DNA from: an uncultured Hyphomicrobiales bacterium
GTDB taxonomy: Bacteria > Pseudomonadota > Alphaproteobacteria > Rhizobiales > Beijerinckiaceae
Direction of reading: 5' to 3'
DNA: 38,443 nucleotides
Assembly (NCBI GenBank): GCA_903877935.1
Contig: CAIRGA010000135.1
Coordinates: 1 to 38,443 of the forward strand
Position 1 is the stretch's first letter; each line of letters opens with the position of its first letter. The translations under genes were made by a program, and so were the position numbers. The notes below the pieces were generated by a model. It was not told the DNA's origin, ran no database searches, and worked only from the letters and a program-made list of their open reading frames with translations. Shown here in pieces: positions 8,255-16,300 of the stretch.

Positions 8255-9402
8255 AAGACGGCGTCAAACGCCAGTGTCATTTTTTCTTTGGTGTAATGCT
8301 CTTCAACGCGTTTGCGGTTTTCTAGTCCAATCGCTTCCCGGTCATTCGATGGCAGCGATAACAGCATGGCCATTCGTGTGGCCAGCGTATCGGATGTTGC
8401 AATAAAGCGGTCTTGGTTGAGAACGACCCGACAATCGCCGACATCCTTTGCAATGGCAGGTAATCCGACGGCCATCGCCTCCGCCAGTACATTCGGGAAG
8501 GATTCAGAGCGTGACGGCATGACGAAAAGATCCAGAGCATTGAGAATGTCCGGAATATCATTGCGCGGCCCCAAGAGATGAAACCGGTCTTTTGGCAAAC
8601 GGCTGCGCTCTATAAGGGCTTTGATGGCACGATCATCGACGGTGACATTTCGGCCGGCGATTACAAGGTGAAGTCTTTCGGAAAAGGCTGCGGGAAGATC
8701 ATCACGCAAGGCTTCAAAGGCGGCGAATAAATCGGGATAGCCCTTTTCAGGAACATTGCGACCAACGGCACCGATTGCGATCATGGTATCGGTTAGCGCA
8801 AGCGCCGTGCGGATTTTATTGCGGGCCTCCTGATCGGGCGCATAAAGGACCGTGTCGACGGCATTGGGAATGACGGCCCATAGGGCAGGCGTGGTGCGAA
8901 AGCCAATTGATGCGTGCGCTTGGCGCGAGGCTTCGGAATTGGACACAATCTGCACGCGCTGAATGTGCGACAGAAATGCAAGCGCGCGTTGGGCCAACCA
9001 GCGGGCGGGCTTATCGTTGAATGCGACAAAGGGCAGGCTGCGAATATGCCAGACAAGGCGCGGTTTGCTCGCTAGGAACGGACGTAAAACGGTTGCCAGC
9101 AGGCTCGGGTAATAAAGCCATGCGGATAGGACATCGGGTCGCTGCACGTCGATTGCCCGAACAAGATTTGGCAGGGCTACGATCATTCCTTTTAAACCGC
9201 TGATGTTTAAGGAATGAACAGCGATGCCGAGCTTGCTGATTTCGTCACCAACCGATGGGCCGGGCTTGATGGGCTTGAGCGTTAAAACGGCGTGATGGTC
9301 TGCGGCCGCCTCCGTTTGGGACAAATAACGCAAAAGCGTCATTTCCGCACCGCCAAAGTCGGAAAGATCGATCACAAGATGCAGGACTTTGGATTTGTTC
9401 AT
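8221..9402 (-). CDS. Glycosyltransferase family 4
   Basis: A 393-residue GT-B glycosyltransferase. The N terminus has the typical LVIDLSDFGGAEMTLLRYL. The C-terminal domain shows GAVGRNVPEKGYPDLFAAFE, LHLVIAGRNV, FHLLGPRNDIPDILNALDLFVMPSRSESFPNVLAEAMAVGLP, with the E-x7-E donor-binding pair in ESFPNVLAE. The frame is open upstream to 9504, but the added 34 residues look unlike the family, and homology-like sequence begins with MNKSKVLHLVID, so the start is placed at 9402. The Shine-Dalgarno match there is weak, which leaves some doubt. It is transcribed against the main operon and ends inside the YdcF gene. Sugar specificity is unknown. Confidence 0.88.
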   Translation of the reverse strand: MNKSKVLHLVIDLSDFGGAEMTLLRYLSQTEAAADHHAVLTLKPIKPGPSVGDEISKLGIAVHSLNISGLKGMIVALPNLVRAIDVQRPDVLSAWLYYPSLLATVLRPFLASKPRLVWHIRSLPFVAFNDKPARWLAQRALAFLSHIQRVQIVSNSEASRQAHASIGFRTTPALWAVIPNAVDTVLYAPDQEARNKIRTALALTDTMIAIGAVGRNVPEKGYPDLFAAFEALRDDLPAAFSERLHLVIAGRNVTVDDRAIKALIERSRLPKDRFHLLGPRNDIPDILNALDLFVMPSRSESFPNVLAEAMAVGLPAIAKDVGDCRVVLNQDRFIATSDTLATRMAMLLSLPSNDREAIGLENRKRVEEHYTKEKMTLAFDAVFQPAAAMPNLK

Positions 9403-9530
9403 CAGTAATTCAGGCTCGGCAGGCGAAAGGGTATGGTGTAGTTTTAAGGAATGTGTTGGGTCTTGCGAAGCAGTAAACCGTGATTTCGCTCCTGTTAACC
9501 CCATTTGATTGACGGAATGATACCACGACG

Positions 9531-10265
9531 ATGCCGACCCGCTATTTAATCCGCTTTGATGATATCACGCCCGGCATGGCTTGGAGCAAATTCAAGCCGT
9601 TTGAAACGGTATCCGACGAGCTTTCATTGCCCTATTTGATTGGGGTTGTGCCGGATTGTCAGGATCCCTCGCTATCGGTTGAACAAGAGCGGGCTGATTT
9701 TTGGCCTTGGTTACGCGAAAAATCATTGAAGGGCTGGACCATCGCGCAGCATGGCTACACGCATGTCTACGCAACAAAGGAACGCGGCTTGCTCGGCATT
9801 GGTCGCAAATCTGAATTTGCGGGGCTCTCTTATCAAGAGCAATTTGACAGGCTATCAGCCGGCAAAGATATTTTAGTGCGCGAAGGCGTGTGGCATGGCG
9901 TGTTTATGGCGCCTTCGCACTCGTTCGACGCCCATACACTAAAGGCGTTAAAGGCGCTCGATTTTTCAGCCCTTACCGATGGCTATGGGTTTTATGCCTA
10001 TGATCTTGATGGTCTTGTGGCCTTACCGCAGCTTCTTGCTCAGCCGCTTGGGCTTGGCTTCGGCGTTGAGACAATCTGCTTGCATGTTAATACGATGAGC
10101 GATGCAGCCATTGCCCATCGAATTGAATTTCTAAAGGCGCACCACTCATCGATCATCGGCTTTGGTGAGGCCATTTCAGTTGAGGCACCGTTCGATAGGG
10201 TTGAACGCGTGACAAGGTTTATGAGTCACATTGCTTTGCGCTCGTATCGTTTGTTGAGGGGCTAG
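9531..10265 (+). CDS. DUF2334 polysaccharide deacetylase-like protein
   Basis: A 244-residue protein of the DUF2334 branch of the NodB/carbohydrate esterase 4 superfamily. Metal-binding positions are visible: the Asp pair in RFDDITPGM (D10, D11) and the H-x3-H in IAQHGYTH (H74, H78). FMAPSHSFDAHTLKALKAL corresponds to the conserved Phe-Pro-rich loop of deacetylases. There is no signal peptide, so it would act in the cytosol, perhaps on a nucleotide- or lipid-linked sugar as PIG-L- or PgaB-like enzymes do at different stages; that is inference. The gene diverges from the GT4 gene with 128 bp between starts and is followed after 4 bp by asnB, so the two are probably co-transcribed. Substrate unknown. 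Confidence 0.82.
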   Translation: MPTRYLIRFDDITPGMAWSKFKPFETVSDELSLPYLIGVVPDCQDPSLSVEQERADFWPWLREKSLKGWTIAQHGYTHVYATKERGLLGIGRKSEFAGLSYQEQFDRLSAGKDILVREGVWHGVFMAPSHSFDAHTLKALKALDFSALTDGYGFYAYDLDGLVALPQLLAQPLGLGFGVETICLHVNTMSDAAIAHRIEFLKAHHSSIIGFGEAISVEAPFDRVERVTRFMSHIALRSYRLLRG

Positions 10266-10269
10266 GCGA

Positions 10270-12171
10270 ATGTGTGGATTGGCTGGATTTCTGGATCGAG
10301 ATGTTAACCGTGCAGGCGAAGATATTTTGCGTGCAATGGCAAACCGTATTGCGCATCGTGGCCCCGATGATGACGGCGTGTGGCTGGATGCTGAAGCAGG
10401 TGTTGGGTTTTGTCATCGCCGATTGGCGATTGTCGATTTATCGGCTGCAGGCCATCAACCGATGCGCTCGCCGCGTGGACGATATCACTTCGTGTGGAAT
10501 GGCGAGATCTATAATCATTTAGCGTTGCGCCGTGTTTTGGAATCGGAAGGCGAGGCGCCTGTTTGGCGCGGTCATTCGGACACCGAAACGCTTCTGGCGT
10601 GTTTTGAAAATTGGGGTGTTGTTGAAACCTTAAAGCAAGCCGTTGGCATGTTCTCGATGGCGCTGTGGGATATCAAAGAACAAACGCTTACGCTGGCGCG
10701 CGACCGGATGGGCGAGAAGCCGCTTTATTACGGCTGGTCGAAAGGCGTGTTTCTATTTGGCTCGGAGCTTAAGGCGTTAAAAGCCCATCCAAAGTTTGAA
10801 GCAGAGATTGATCACGATGCTTTGGGGGATTTGCTGCGGCGGCAATATATTGGCGGCTCGCATTCGATTTATCGGGGTATTGCAAAAGTGCCGCCGGGTT
10901 GTGTTTTAACCGTCTCCTTACACCAGAAAGAGCCTTCTGTTTCGGCCTATTGGTCGGTATCGGATGCGGCTATTCTTGGAAAAGATGTTCCCTTCCGTGG
11001 CAATGATCAGGATGCGGTTGAGGCGCTCGAAGGACTGCTTTCGGATTCGATTGCGTTGCAGATGGTTGCCGATGTTCCCGTGGGGGCTTTTTTATCCGGC
11101 GGCATTGATAGCTCTGTGATCGTTGCGCTCATGCAACAACAAGCATCACGGCCTATTCGTACTTTTACGATTGGTTTTGAGGAAGATGCTTTTAACGAGG
11201 CGCCTTATGCCGCCGATGTGGCGCGCCATCTTGGAACCGACCATACCGAGGTGCAGATTTCGCCGCGCGATGCGTTGGATGTCATTCCGCTTTTGCCCGA
11301 GCTTTATGATGAGCCGCTTGCCGATATTTCACAGGTGCCAACCTTTCTCGTTTCTAAACTGGCACGCTCTCAAGTCACGGTGTCGCTTTCGGGGGATGCT
11401 GGCGATGAATTATTTGGTGGCTATAACACCTATGGTATGGCGGAGCGTTTCTTCCGGTTAAATGATGCTCTGCCTTTGCCATTGCGACAGATCATCGGAT
11501 TTGGCGGCGAGCTCGCGGCTCCTTTGGCCGGAGCGTTAGGGCAGAGCAAGCTTGCAAGACAAATGCGGCTCGCAGCATCGGTTGTAGGCGCGCGTGATGC
11601 GCATGAGACGACGGAGCGGCTTTTAGGCCATTGGGCGGGGCAGGCGGTTCCTGTCTTGGGTCTTTCGGTTACAAAACATACTTCGCTTGATGCCTTTGAT
11701 GGCGTGGCGTTGAGCCATCTTGAAAGCATGATGGCGCGCGATATGGTGGGCTATTTGCCGGATGATATTTTGGTGAAGGTTGATCGCGCATCAATGGGTG
11801 TTTCGCTTGAATCGCGCGTGCCGATGCTGGATCATCGTATCGTTGAATTCGCGCTCTCGCTGCCGATGCATTTGCGACGTCGTGAAGGCGTAGGTAAATG
11901 GATCTTGCGCGAGGTGCTTTATCGTCATGTGCCGAAGGCGATGGTGGAGCGGCCCAAAAAGGGCTTCGGCGTTCCTCTCGCTCAATGGCTGCGTGGCCCA
12001 TTGCGTGAATGGGCTGAGGACTTATTGAATCCTCACGCGCTTAAACAAGACGGTTTGTTTGATGTCGCACCGATCACGCAAGCCTGGCAGCAGCATTGCA
12101 CCGGTAGCATTGATCGTCATAACGACCTTTGGCCAGTGTTGGTCGCAACGCAGTGGGTGCGTGCGGGATGA
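10270..12171 (+). CDS. asnB: Asparagine synthase (glutamine-hydrolysing), complete
   Basis: A full-length 633-residue AsnB-type amidotransferase. It starts with MCGLAGFLDRD, so Cys2 becomes the N-terminal nucleophile after Met removal. The glutaminase domain (1-210) contains NRIAHRGPDDDGVW, LAIVDLSAAGHQPM, WNGEIYNHLALR and RDRMGEKPLYYG. The synthetase domain has the canonical PP-loop SGGIDSSVIVAL (about residues 276-287), SLSGDAGDELFGGYNTY, ESRVPMLDHRIVEFAL and KKGFGVPLAQWLRGPL. GAGGGG lies just before the ATG. The type is the one often found in exopolysaccharide clusters (XrtA-type or WbpS-like), where amidation of a uronic acid is the likely job. It differs clearly from the first AsnB of the window, so the two are paralogues, not a recent duplication. 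Confidence 0.93.
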   Translation: MCGLAGFLDRDVNRAGEDILRAMANRIAHRGPDDDGVWLDAEAGVGFCHRRLAIVDLSAAGHQPMRSPRGRYHFVWNGEIYNHLALRRVLESEGEAPVWRGHSDTETLLACFENWGVVETLKQAVGMFSMALWDIKEQTLTLARDRMGEKPLYYGWSKGVFLFGSELKALKAHPKFEAEIDHDALGDLLRRQYIGGSHSIYRGIAKVPPGCVLTVSLHQKEPSVSAYWSVSDAAILGKDVPFRGNDQDAVEALEGLLSDSIALQMVADVPVGAFLSGGIDSSVIVALMQQQASRPIRTFTIGFEEDAFNEAPYAADVARHLGTDHTEVQISPRDALDVIPLLPELYDEPLADISQVPTFLVSKLARSQVTVSLSGDAGDELFGGYNTYGMAERFFRLNDALPLPLRQIIGFGGELAAPLAGALGQSKLARQMRLAASVVGARDAHETTERLLGHWAGQAVPVLGLSVTKHTSLDAFDGVALSHLESMMARDMVGYLPDDILVKVDRASMGVSLESRVPMLDHRIVEFALSLPMHLRRREGVGKWILREVLYRHVPKAMVERPKKGFGVPLAQWLRGPLREWAEDLLNPHALKQDGLFDVAPITQAWQQHCTGSIDRHNDLWPVLVATQWVRAG

Positions 12172-12184
12172 GGTTTATACATTG

Positions 12185-12228
12185 GCCGTCATTGCTTCGC
12201 TTATCGTTCGCAATGACGGCGATTATTT
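12185..12228 (+). terminator. Perfect 11-bp inverted repeat between convergent genes, probable terminator
   Basis: GCCGTCATTGC (12185-12195) and GCAATGACGGC (12210-12220) are exact reverse complements around a 14-base loop, followed on the plus strand by GATTATTTTTA. It lies in the 57-bp gap between asnB and the convergent epimerase, so it can end the asnB transcript. The core CATTGCTTCGCTT resembles a short palindromic element scattered in many alphaproteobacterial genomes. A decayed look-alike is at 24496-24525. Confidence 0.65.
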
Positions 12229-13248
12229 TTAACGATTACCGCGCCACTGCCGGAACCAGCTGATGAAGTGGCCAACGCCGACATCCAGCGGTGTTGAAGG
12301 TTTGAAATCTACCGCTTCCATCAACGCGTCGACATCGGCATAGGTTTCTGGCACGTCACCGATTTCGATGGGGGCTAAAATTTTCTTGGCTTCGATGCCG
12401 AGCGCCTTTTCCATCGTGCTAACGAGATCCATCAATTCGACGGGGCTGTTATTGCCAATGTTGTAAACGCGCCAAGGGGCTTTGCTCGTGCCCGGATCTG
12501 GCTTTGCACCATCCCAATTGGGATTGGGTTCAGCGGTTTTAGGAACCAAGCGAGCAATCGATTCGACAATGTCATCGACATAGGTGAAATCGCGCCGCAT
12601 TTTGCCGTGGTTAAACAGTGTAATCGGCTCGCCTTTTAAAATCGCATCGGCAAACAGCCACATCGCCATGTCGGGGCGGCCCCATGGACCGTAGACGGTG
12701 AAGAAGCGAAGGCCGGTTGAAGGCAAGCCAAACATATGGGCGTAAGAATGCGCCATCAGCTCATTGGCTTTTTTCGTTGCCGCATAAAGCGACAAAGGAT
12801 GATCAACATTGTCATGTACCGAGAAGGGCATGGCCGTGTTCGCGCCATAGACCGACGAGGATGACGCATAAACAAGATGCTTGATCGCGTTATGGCGGCA
12901 GGCTTCAAGAATGTTTAAAAAGCCTGTGAGGTTAGCGTCCCCGTAGGCTTTCGGATTTTTGAGCGAATAGCGCACGCCGGCTTGGGCGGCGAGATTAACG
13001 ACATGCGTGAAGTGTCCGGCTTTGAAGGCTGCGTCCACCGCATCTGAATCCGCCAGATCACCTTCAACAAAGGTGAAGTGTTTTTCTTTGGCCAATTCGG
13101 CAAGGCGTGCGTGTTTCAGTGTCACATCGTAATAGGGGTTGAGATTATCAAACCCTGTGACGATGTGGCCTTCCGCCAATAAGCGACGGGATACATGGAA
13201 GCCGATAAATCCGGCCGCGCCGGTAACAAGGATTTTTAACTGGGACAT
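12229..13248 (-). CDS. UDP-glucuronate 4-epimerase-like NAD-dependent epimerase
   Basis: A 339-residue extended SDR that most resembles the enzymes (LpsL, CapI type) interconverting UDP-glucuronate and UDP-galacturonate. The NAD site is TGAAGFIGFH (residues 9-18), followed by FDNLNPYYDVTLKHARL, which is typical of this subgroup. The catalytic set is SSSSVYGAN with Y155 and K159 in SLYAATKKANE. GLRFFTVYGPWGRPDMAMW and FTYVDDIVE complete the signature. It converges with asnB across a 57-bp gap holding an inverted repeat. UDP-galacturonate would be a natural carboxylate precursor for a glycan whose uronic acids are amidated by the AsnB enzymes; that link is inference. It acts in the cytosol. Confidence 0.9.
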   Translation of the reverse strand: MSQLKILVTGAAGFIGFHVSRRLLAEGHIVTGFDNLNPYYDVTLKHARLAELAKEKHFTFVEGDLADSDAVDAAFKAGHFTHVVNLAAQAGVRYSLKNPKAYGDANLTGFLNILEACRHNAIKHLVYASSSSVYGANTAMPFSVHDNVDHPLSLYAATKKANELMAHSYAHMFGLPSTGLRFFTVYGPWGRPDMAMWLFADAILKGEPITLFNHGKMRRDFTYVDDIVESIARLVPKTAEPNPNWDGAKPDPGTSKAPWRVYNIGNNSPVELMDLVSTMEKALGIEAKKILAPIEIGDVPETYADVDALMEAVDFKPSTPLDVGVGHFISWFRQWRGNR

Positions 13249-13370
13249 AACGGCCTTATAGGCGAAGGGTTTCTGTTTGCCAAAGCGAAAATAGGTTTAA
13301 CAGGCCTTGCCAAAACGGGAGATGAACCGTCAAGTCTTCGGTACGTGAAAATCGACGATAGGAAACCAGA

Positions 13371-14312
13371 ATGGCGCATATTTCAGTGATCGGTGGCGGG
13401 ATTATCGGCCGATCATGGGCCGTTGTGTTTGCGCGGGCGGGTGTTTCGGTGCGGATTTTATCGCGGCGGAAGGGTGCGCGCCCGGAAATTCTGCAAGAAA
13501 TTCAAGGTGCCGCCCAGCGCGCTCAGGTGATTAGGCCTGATGTTTCGGTGGAATCCATTCTGGCTCGGGTTACGATTCATGAGGATTTAGTGGAAGCGGT
13601 CACCGATTCTGGCTTCGTGATGGAAGCGGTGGAAGAAGATCTTGCGGTTAAGGCCACTTTATTTCGTGATCTTGACCACCACGCGCCGCCCGATGCGGTG
13701 ATGGCGAGTTCGACGTCGAGCTTTGGCATATCCCGCTTTGCAGGCGAGATTTTAGGAAGGCATCGCTGCATTGTCGCGCATCCGGCCGCGCCGCCGCATT
13801 TAATTCCGGTGGTCGAGATTGTGCCGGCGCCCTTCACCTCGCTTGAGACGGTCGAGATTGTGTATGAATTGATGCAAGCGATTGGTCAGACGCCGGTGAT
13901 GGTGAAACGCGAGCAGCCGGGCTTTGTGATGAACCGGTTGCAGGGCGCTTTACTCACCGAAATGTTTCGCGTGATTGAAGATGGCTTGATGTCGCCGGAA
14001 GATATTGATCGATTGATCAGCGATGGATTTGGCTTGCGCTGGGCCTTTCTTGGCCCGCTGGAAGGGATTGATTTGAACGCGCCGGGTGGCATTGCCGATT
14101 ATCTGAAGCGCTATGGTTTTATGTTCAATGATTTGGCGAATGAGCGGGGGGCAACCGCTCCTGTTGTCACGCAAAAATTGGTGGGGATGCTGCACGATTC
14201 CATGCGGGCTGCTTTGCCTGTCGCCGACTTGCCGCGTAAACTTGCTTGGCGCGATGAACGCATGGCCAGTTTGCGCGCTTTGCGGACAAAGCTGGGGCCG
14301 TTTGAGGCATAA
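13371..14312 (+). CDS. 3-hydroxyacyl-CoA dehydrogenase family protein, HPxNPP motif altered
   Basis: A 313-residue NAD-dependent dehydrogenase of the 3-hydroxyacyl-CoA dehydrogenase/lambda-crystallin/carnitine dehydrogenase group. The Rossmann motif is ISVIGGGIIGRSWAVVF (4-20). The catalytic elements SSTSSFGISR (113-121), H137 and E149 in VAHPAAPPHLIPVVEIVPAP, and FVMNRLQGALLTE near 186 are present. The usual HPxNPP Asn is Ala here (A140), which may change the substrate. The ATG follows AGGAAACC. Fourteen bases separate its stop from the flavoprotein gene, so the two are probably one operon. The substrate could be a 3-hydroxy acid or carnitine-like compound rather than an acyl-CoA. Family assignment is strong; substrate is open. 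Confidence 0.85.
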   Translation: MAHISVIGGGIIGRSWAVVFARAGVSVRILSRRKGARPEILQEIQGAAQRAQVIRPDVSVESILARVTIHEDLVEAVTDSGFVMEAVEEDLAVKATLFRDLDHHAPPDAVMASSTSSFGISRFAGEILGRHRCIVAHPAAPPHLIPVVEIVPAPFTSLETVEIVYELMQAIGQTPVMVKREQPGFVMNRLQGALLTEMFRVIEDGLMSPEDIDRLISDGFGLRWAFLGPLEGIDLNAPGGIADYLKRYGFMFNDLANERGATAPVVTQKLVGMLHDSMRAALPVADLPRKLAWRDERMASLRALRTKLGPFEA

Positions 14313-14329
14313 TAAAAGGGATTTTCGTG

Positions 14330-16297
14330 ATGTTTGATCATCTCTTCTCAGAGCTGACGCTTGGAAGCGGATTAGCCCTTCAGAACCGTATTGTTTCGAC
14401 GGGTCATGATACGGTTATGGCGCATGATGGCCATGTGACGGATCGCTTGATTGCCTATCACGAGGCGCGGGCTAAAGGTGGTGCGGGATTGATCATCGCG
14501 CAAGTGGCAGGTGTGCATCATACGGCGCGCTATACCGCGCATATGTTGATGGCCGATGATGATCATTGCATTCCCGGGTATCGAGAATTGGCCAAGCGCG
14601 TGCATGCGCAGGGCACAAAAATCTTCGGGCAATTGTTTCATCCCGGCCGTGAAATTATGGAAACGGATGACGGCACGGCGCCTGTTGCTTACGCGCCTTC
14701 TGCGGTGCCAAATTCACGCTTTCATGTGATGCCGGTCGCACTTTCAGACGCGATGATTGCTGAGATTATTGCGGGCTATGCATCATCGGCACGGCGTTTG
14801 AAAGAGGCGGGTCTCGATGGGTGCGAGATTGTCGCAAGCCATGGCTATTTACCGGCGCAATTTTTAAATCCGCATGTCAATCTGCGTGATGATCGCTACG
14901 GTGGAAGCCTCAACAACCGGATGCGGTTTTTATCCGAAGTTGCTGCTGCTATTCGTGCGGAAGTCGGTGCGCAATTTGTCATTGGTTTACGTATTTCAGG
15001 GGATGAGCGCGACGCGGAAGCGATTGTGGCGCAAGAAGTTTTGGACGTGTGTAAAGCGTTAGATGCTGAAGGTGCTCTTGATTATTTTCACGTGATTGCC
15101 GGAAACTCCGCTTCGCTTTCGGGTGCAATTCATATTGTGCCGCCGATGTTTTATGAAACGGCTTATGTTGCGCCGTTTGCCGCGCTGGTCAAAGGGGTTG
15201 TCACGAAACCCGTGATCGTTACTGGCCGCATTAATCAGCCGCAAATTGCCGAAACGGTATTGGCAAGCGGACAGGCCGATTTATGCGGGATGACGCGCGC
15301 GTTAATCGCTGATCCTCAAATGCCCAACAAGGCAAAAGCAGGAAAGGCTGACGATATTCGCGCATGCATTGCGTGCAATCAGGCCTGTATCGGACATTTT
15401 CACAAAGGCTATCCGATCTCGTGCATTCAGTTTCCCGAAACGGGACGCGAGACGACATTGGCGGCTAGAAAAACCCCTACAACGGTGCGTCAAAAACTGT
15501 TTGTTGCGGGTGGTGGACCTGCGGGGATGAAGGCTGCGGCGGTGCTCGCTGAACGTGGTCACGATGTCACTTTGTTTGAAGCGGCTGCGCATTTAGGAGG
15601 GCAGGCCTTGCTCGCGCAACTCTTGCCCGGGCGCGCGGAGTTCGGCGGCATCGTCACCAATTTGACGCGCGAGATGGAATTGGCAGGCGTGACGGTAAAA
15701 CGGAATACGCCGCTTCACCGCGCAACCGTTGAACGCGAGAGGCCCGATGCGGTGATTGTCGCAACGGGTGCGACGCCACGACGCCCTGCCTTTGAAGGCA
15801 GCGAGGACGCGCATGTTGTTACCGCTTGGCAGGTGTTGAAGGGCGAAGCCAATATTGGCGGGCGTGTTGTGATTGCCGAATGGAAGCCGGACTGGATCGG
15901 CATGGGCGTTGCCGAAAAATTGGCCCGCGAGGGGCGGCATGTGCGGCTCTGTGTCGATGGATTAATGGCGGGCCAATCGCTGCCGTTTTATGTGCGCGAT
16001 GAGATGGTGGGACGCTTGCACAAATTAGGCGTAGAAATCTTTCCCTATGCGCGGCTTTTTGGTGCGGATGAATCGACCGTTTATTTTCAACACGCAACAT
16101 CGGGCGAGCCGATCTTGATGGAAGAGGTTGATACGCTGGTCTTGTCGCAAGGCCATGAACGCGTGCATGGGTTAGCCGATGAATTGGATGGCACGGGCAT
16201 CGGCGTTCACATTATCGGCGATGCGCTTACGCCGCGTAGCGCGGAAGAGGCCGTGCTAGACGGCCTCAAACTGGCAACGTTGGATGTCTTTGGTTAG
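14330..16297 (+). CDS. NADH:flavin oxidoreductase with 4Fe-4S cluster (2,4-dienoyl-CoA reductase/TMADH type)
   Basis: A 655-residue three-domain flavoprotein. The N-terminal 330 residues form an old-yellow-enzyme TIM barrel (LQNRIVSTGHDTVMA, GQLFHPGRE, ASHGYLPAQFLNPHVNLRDD then RYGGSLNNRMRF). A C-x2-C-x3-C-x11-C ligand set for a 4Fe-4S cluster follows in ACIACNQACIGHFHKGYPIS at about 345-363. The C-terminal part has the FAD/NAD site KLFVAGGGPAGMKAAAVLAE and VIVATGATPRRP. Relatives reduce enoyl-CoAs (FadH) or demethylate amines (trimethylamine dehydrogenase, stachydrine/N-methylproline demethylases). AAAAGGG precedes the start; GTG 14327 and ATG 14330 are both possible. It pairs with the upstream hydroxyacyl dehydrogenase-like gene and ends 3 bp before a convergent gene. 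Confidence 0.88.
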   Translation: MFDHLFSELTLGSGLALQNRIVSTGHDTVMAHDGHVTDRLIAYHEARAKGGAGLIIAQVAGVHHTARYTAHMLMADDDHCIPGYRELAKRVHAQGTKIFGQLFHPGREIMETDDGTAPVAYAPSAVPNSRFHVMPVALSDAMIAEIIAGYASSARRLKEAGLDGCEIVASHGYLPAQFLNPHVNLRDDRYGGSLNNRMRFLSEVAAAIRAEVGAQFVIGLRISGDERDAEAIVAQEVLDVCKALDAEGALDYFHVIAGNSASLSGAIHIVPPMFYETAYVAPFAALVKGVVTKPVIVTGRINQPQIAETVLASGQADLCGMTRALIADPQMPNKAKAGKADDIRACIACNQACIGHFHKGYPISCIQFPETGRETTLAARKTPTTVRQKLFVAGGGPAGMKAAAVLAERGHDVTLFEAAAHLGGQALLAQLLPGRAEFGGIVTNLTREMELAGVTVKRNTPLHRATVERERPDAVIVATGATPRRPAFEGSEDAHVVTAWQVLKGEANIGGRVVIAEWKPDWIGMGVAEKLAREGRHVRLCVDGLMAGQSLPFYVRDEMVGRLHKLGVEIFPYARLFGADESTVYFQHATSGEPILMEEVDTLVLSQGHERVHGLADELDGTGIGVHIIGDALTPRSAEEAVLDGLKLATLDVFG

Positions 16298-16300
16298 GCG

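Noticed and set aside
9403-9504. 34-residue N-terminal extension of the GT4 protein
   Set aside because: The extension lacks family similarity and the conserved domain begins right at MNKSKVLHLVID; the internal start is preferred though its ribosome-binding site is weak.
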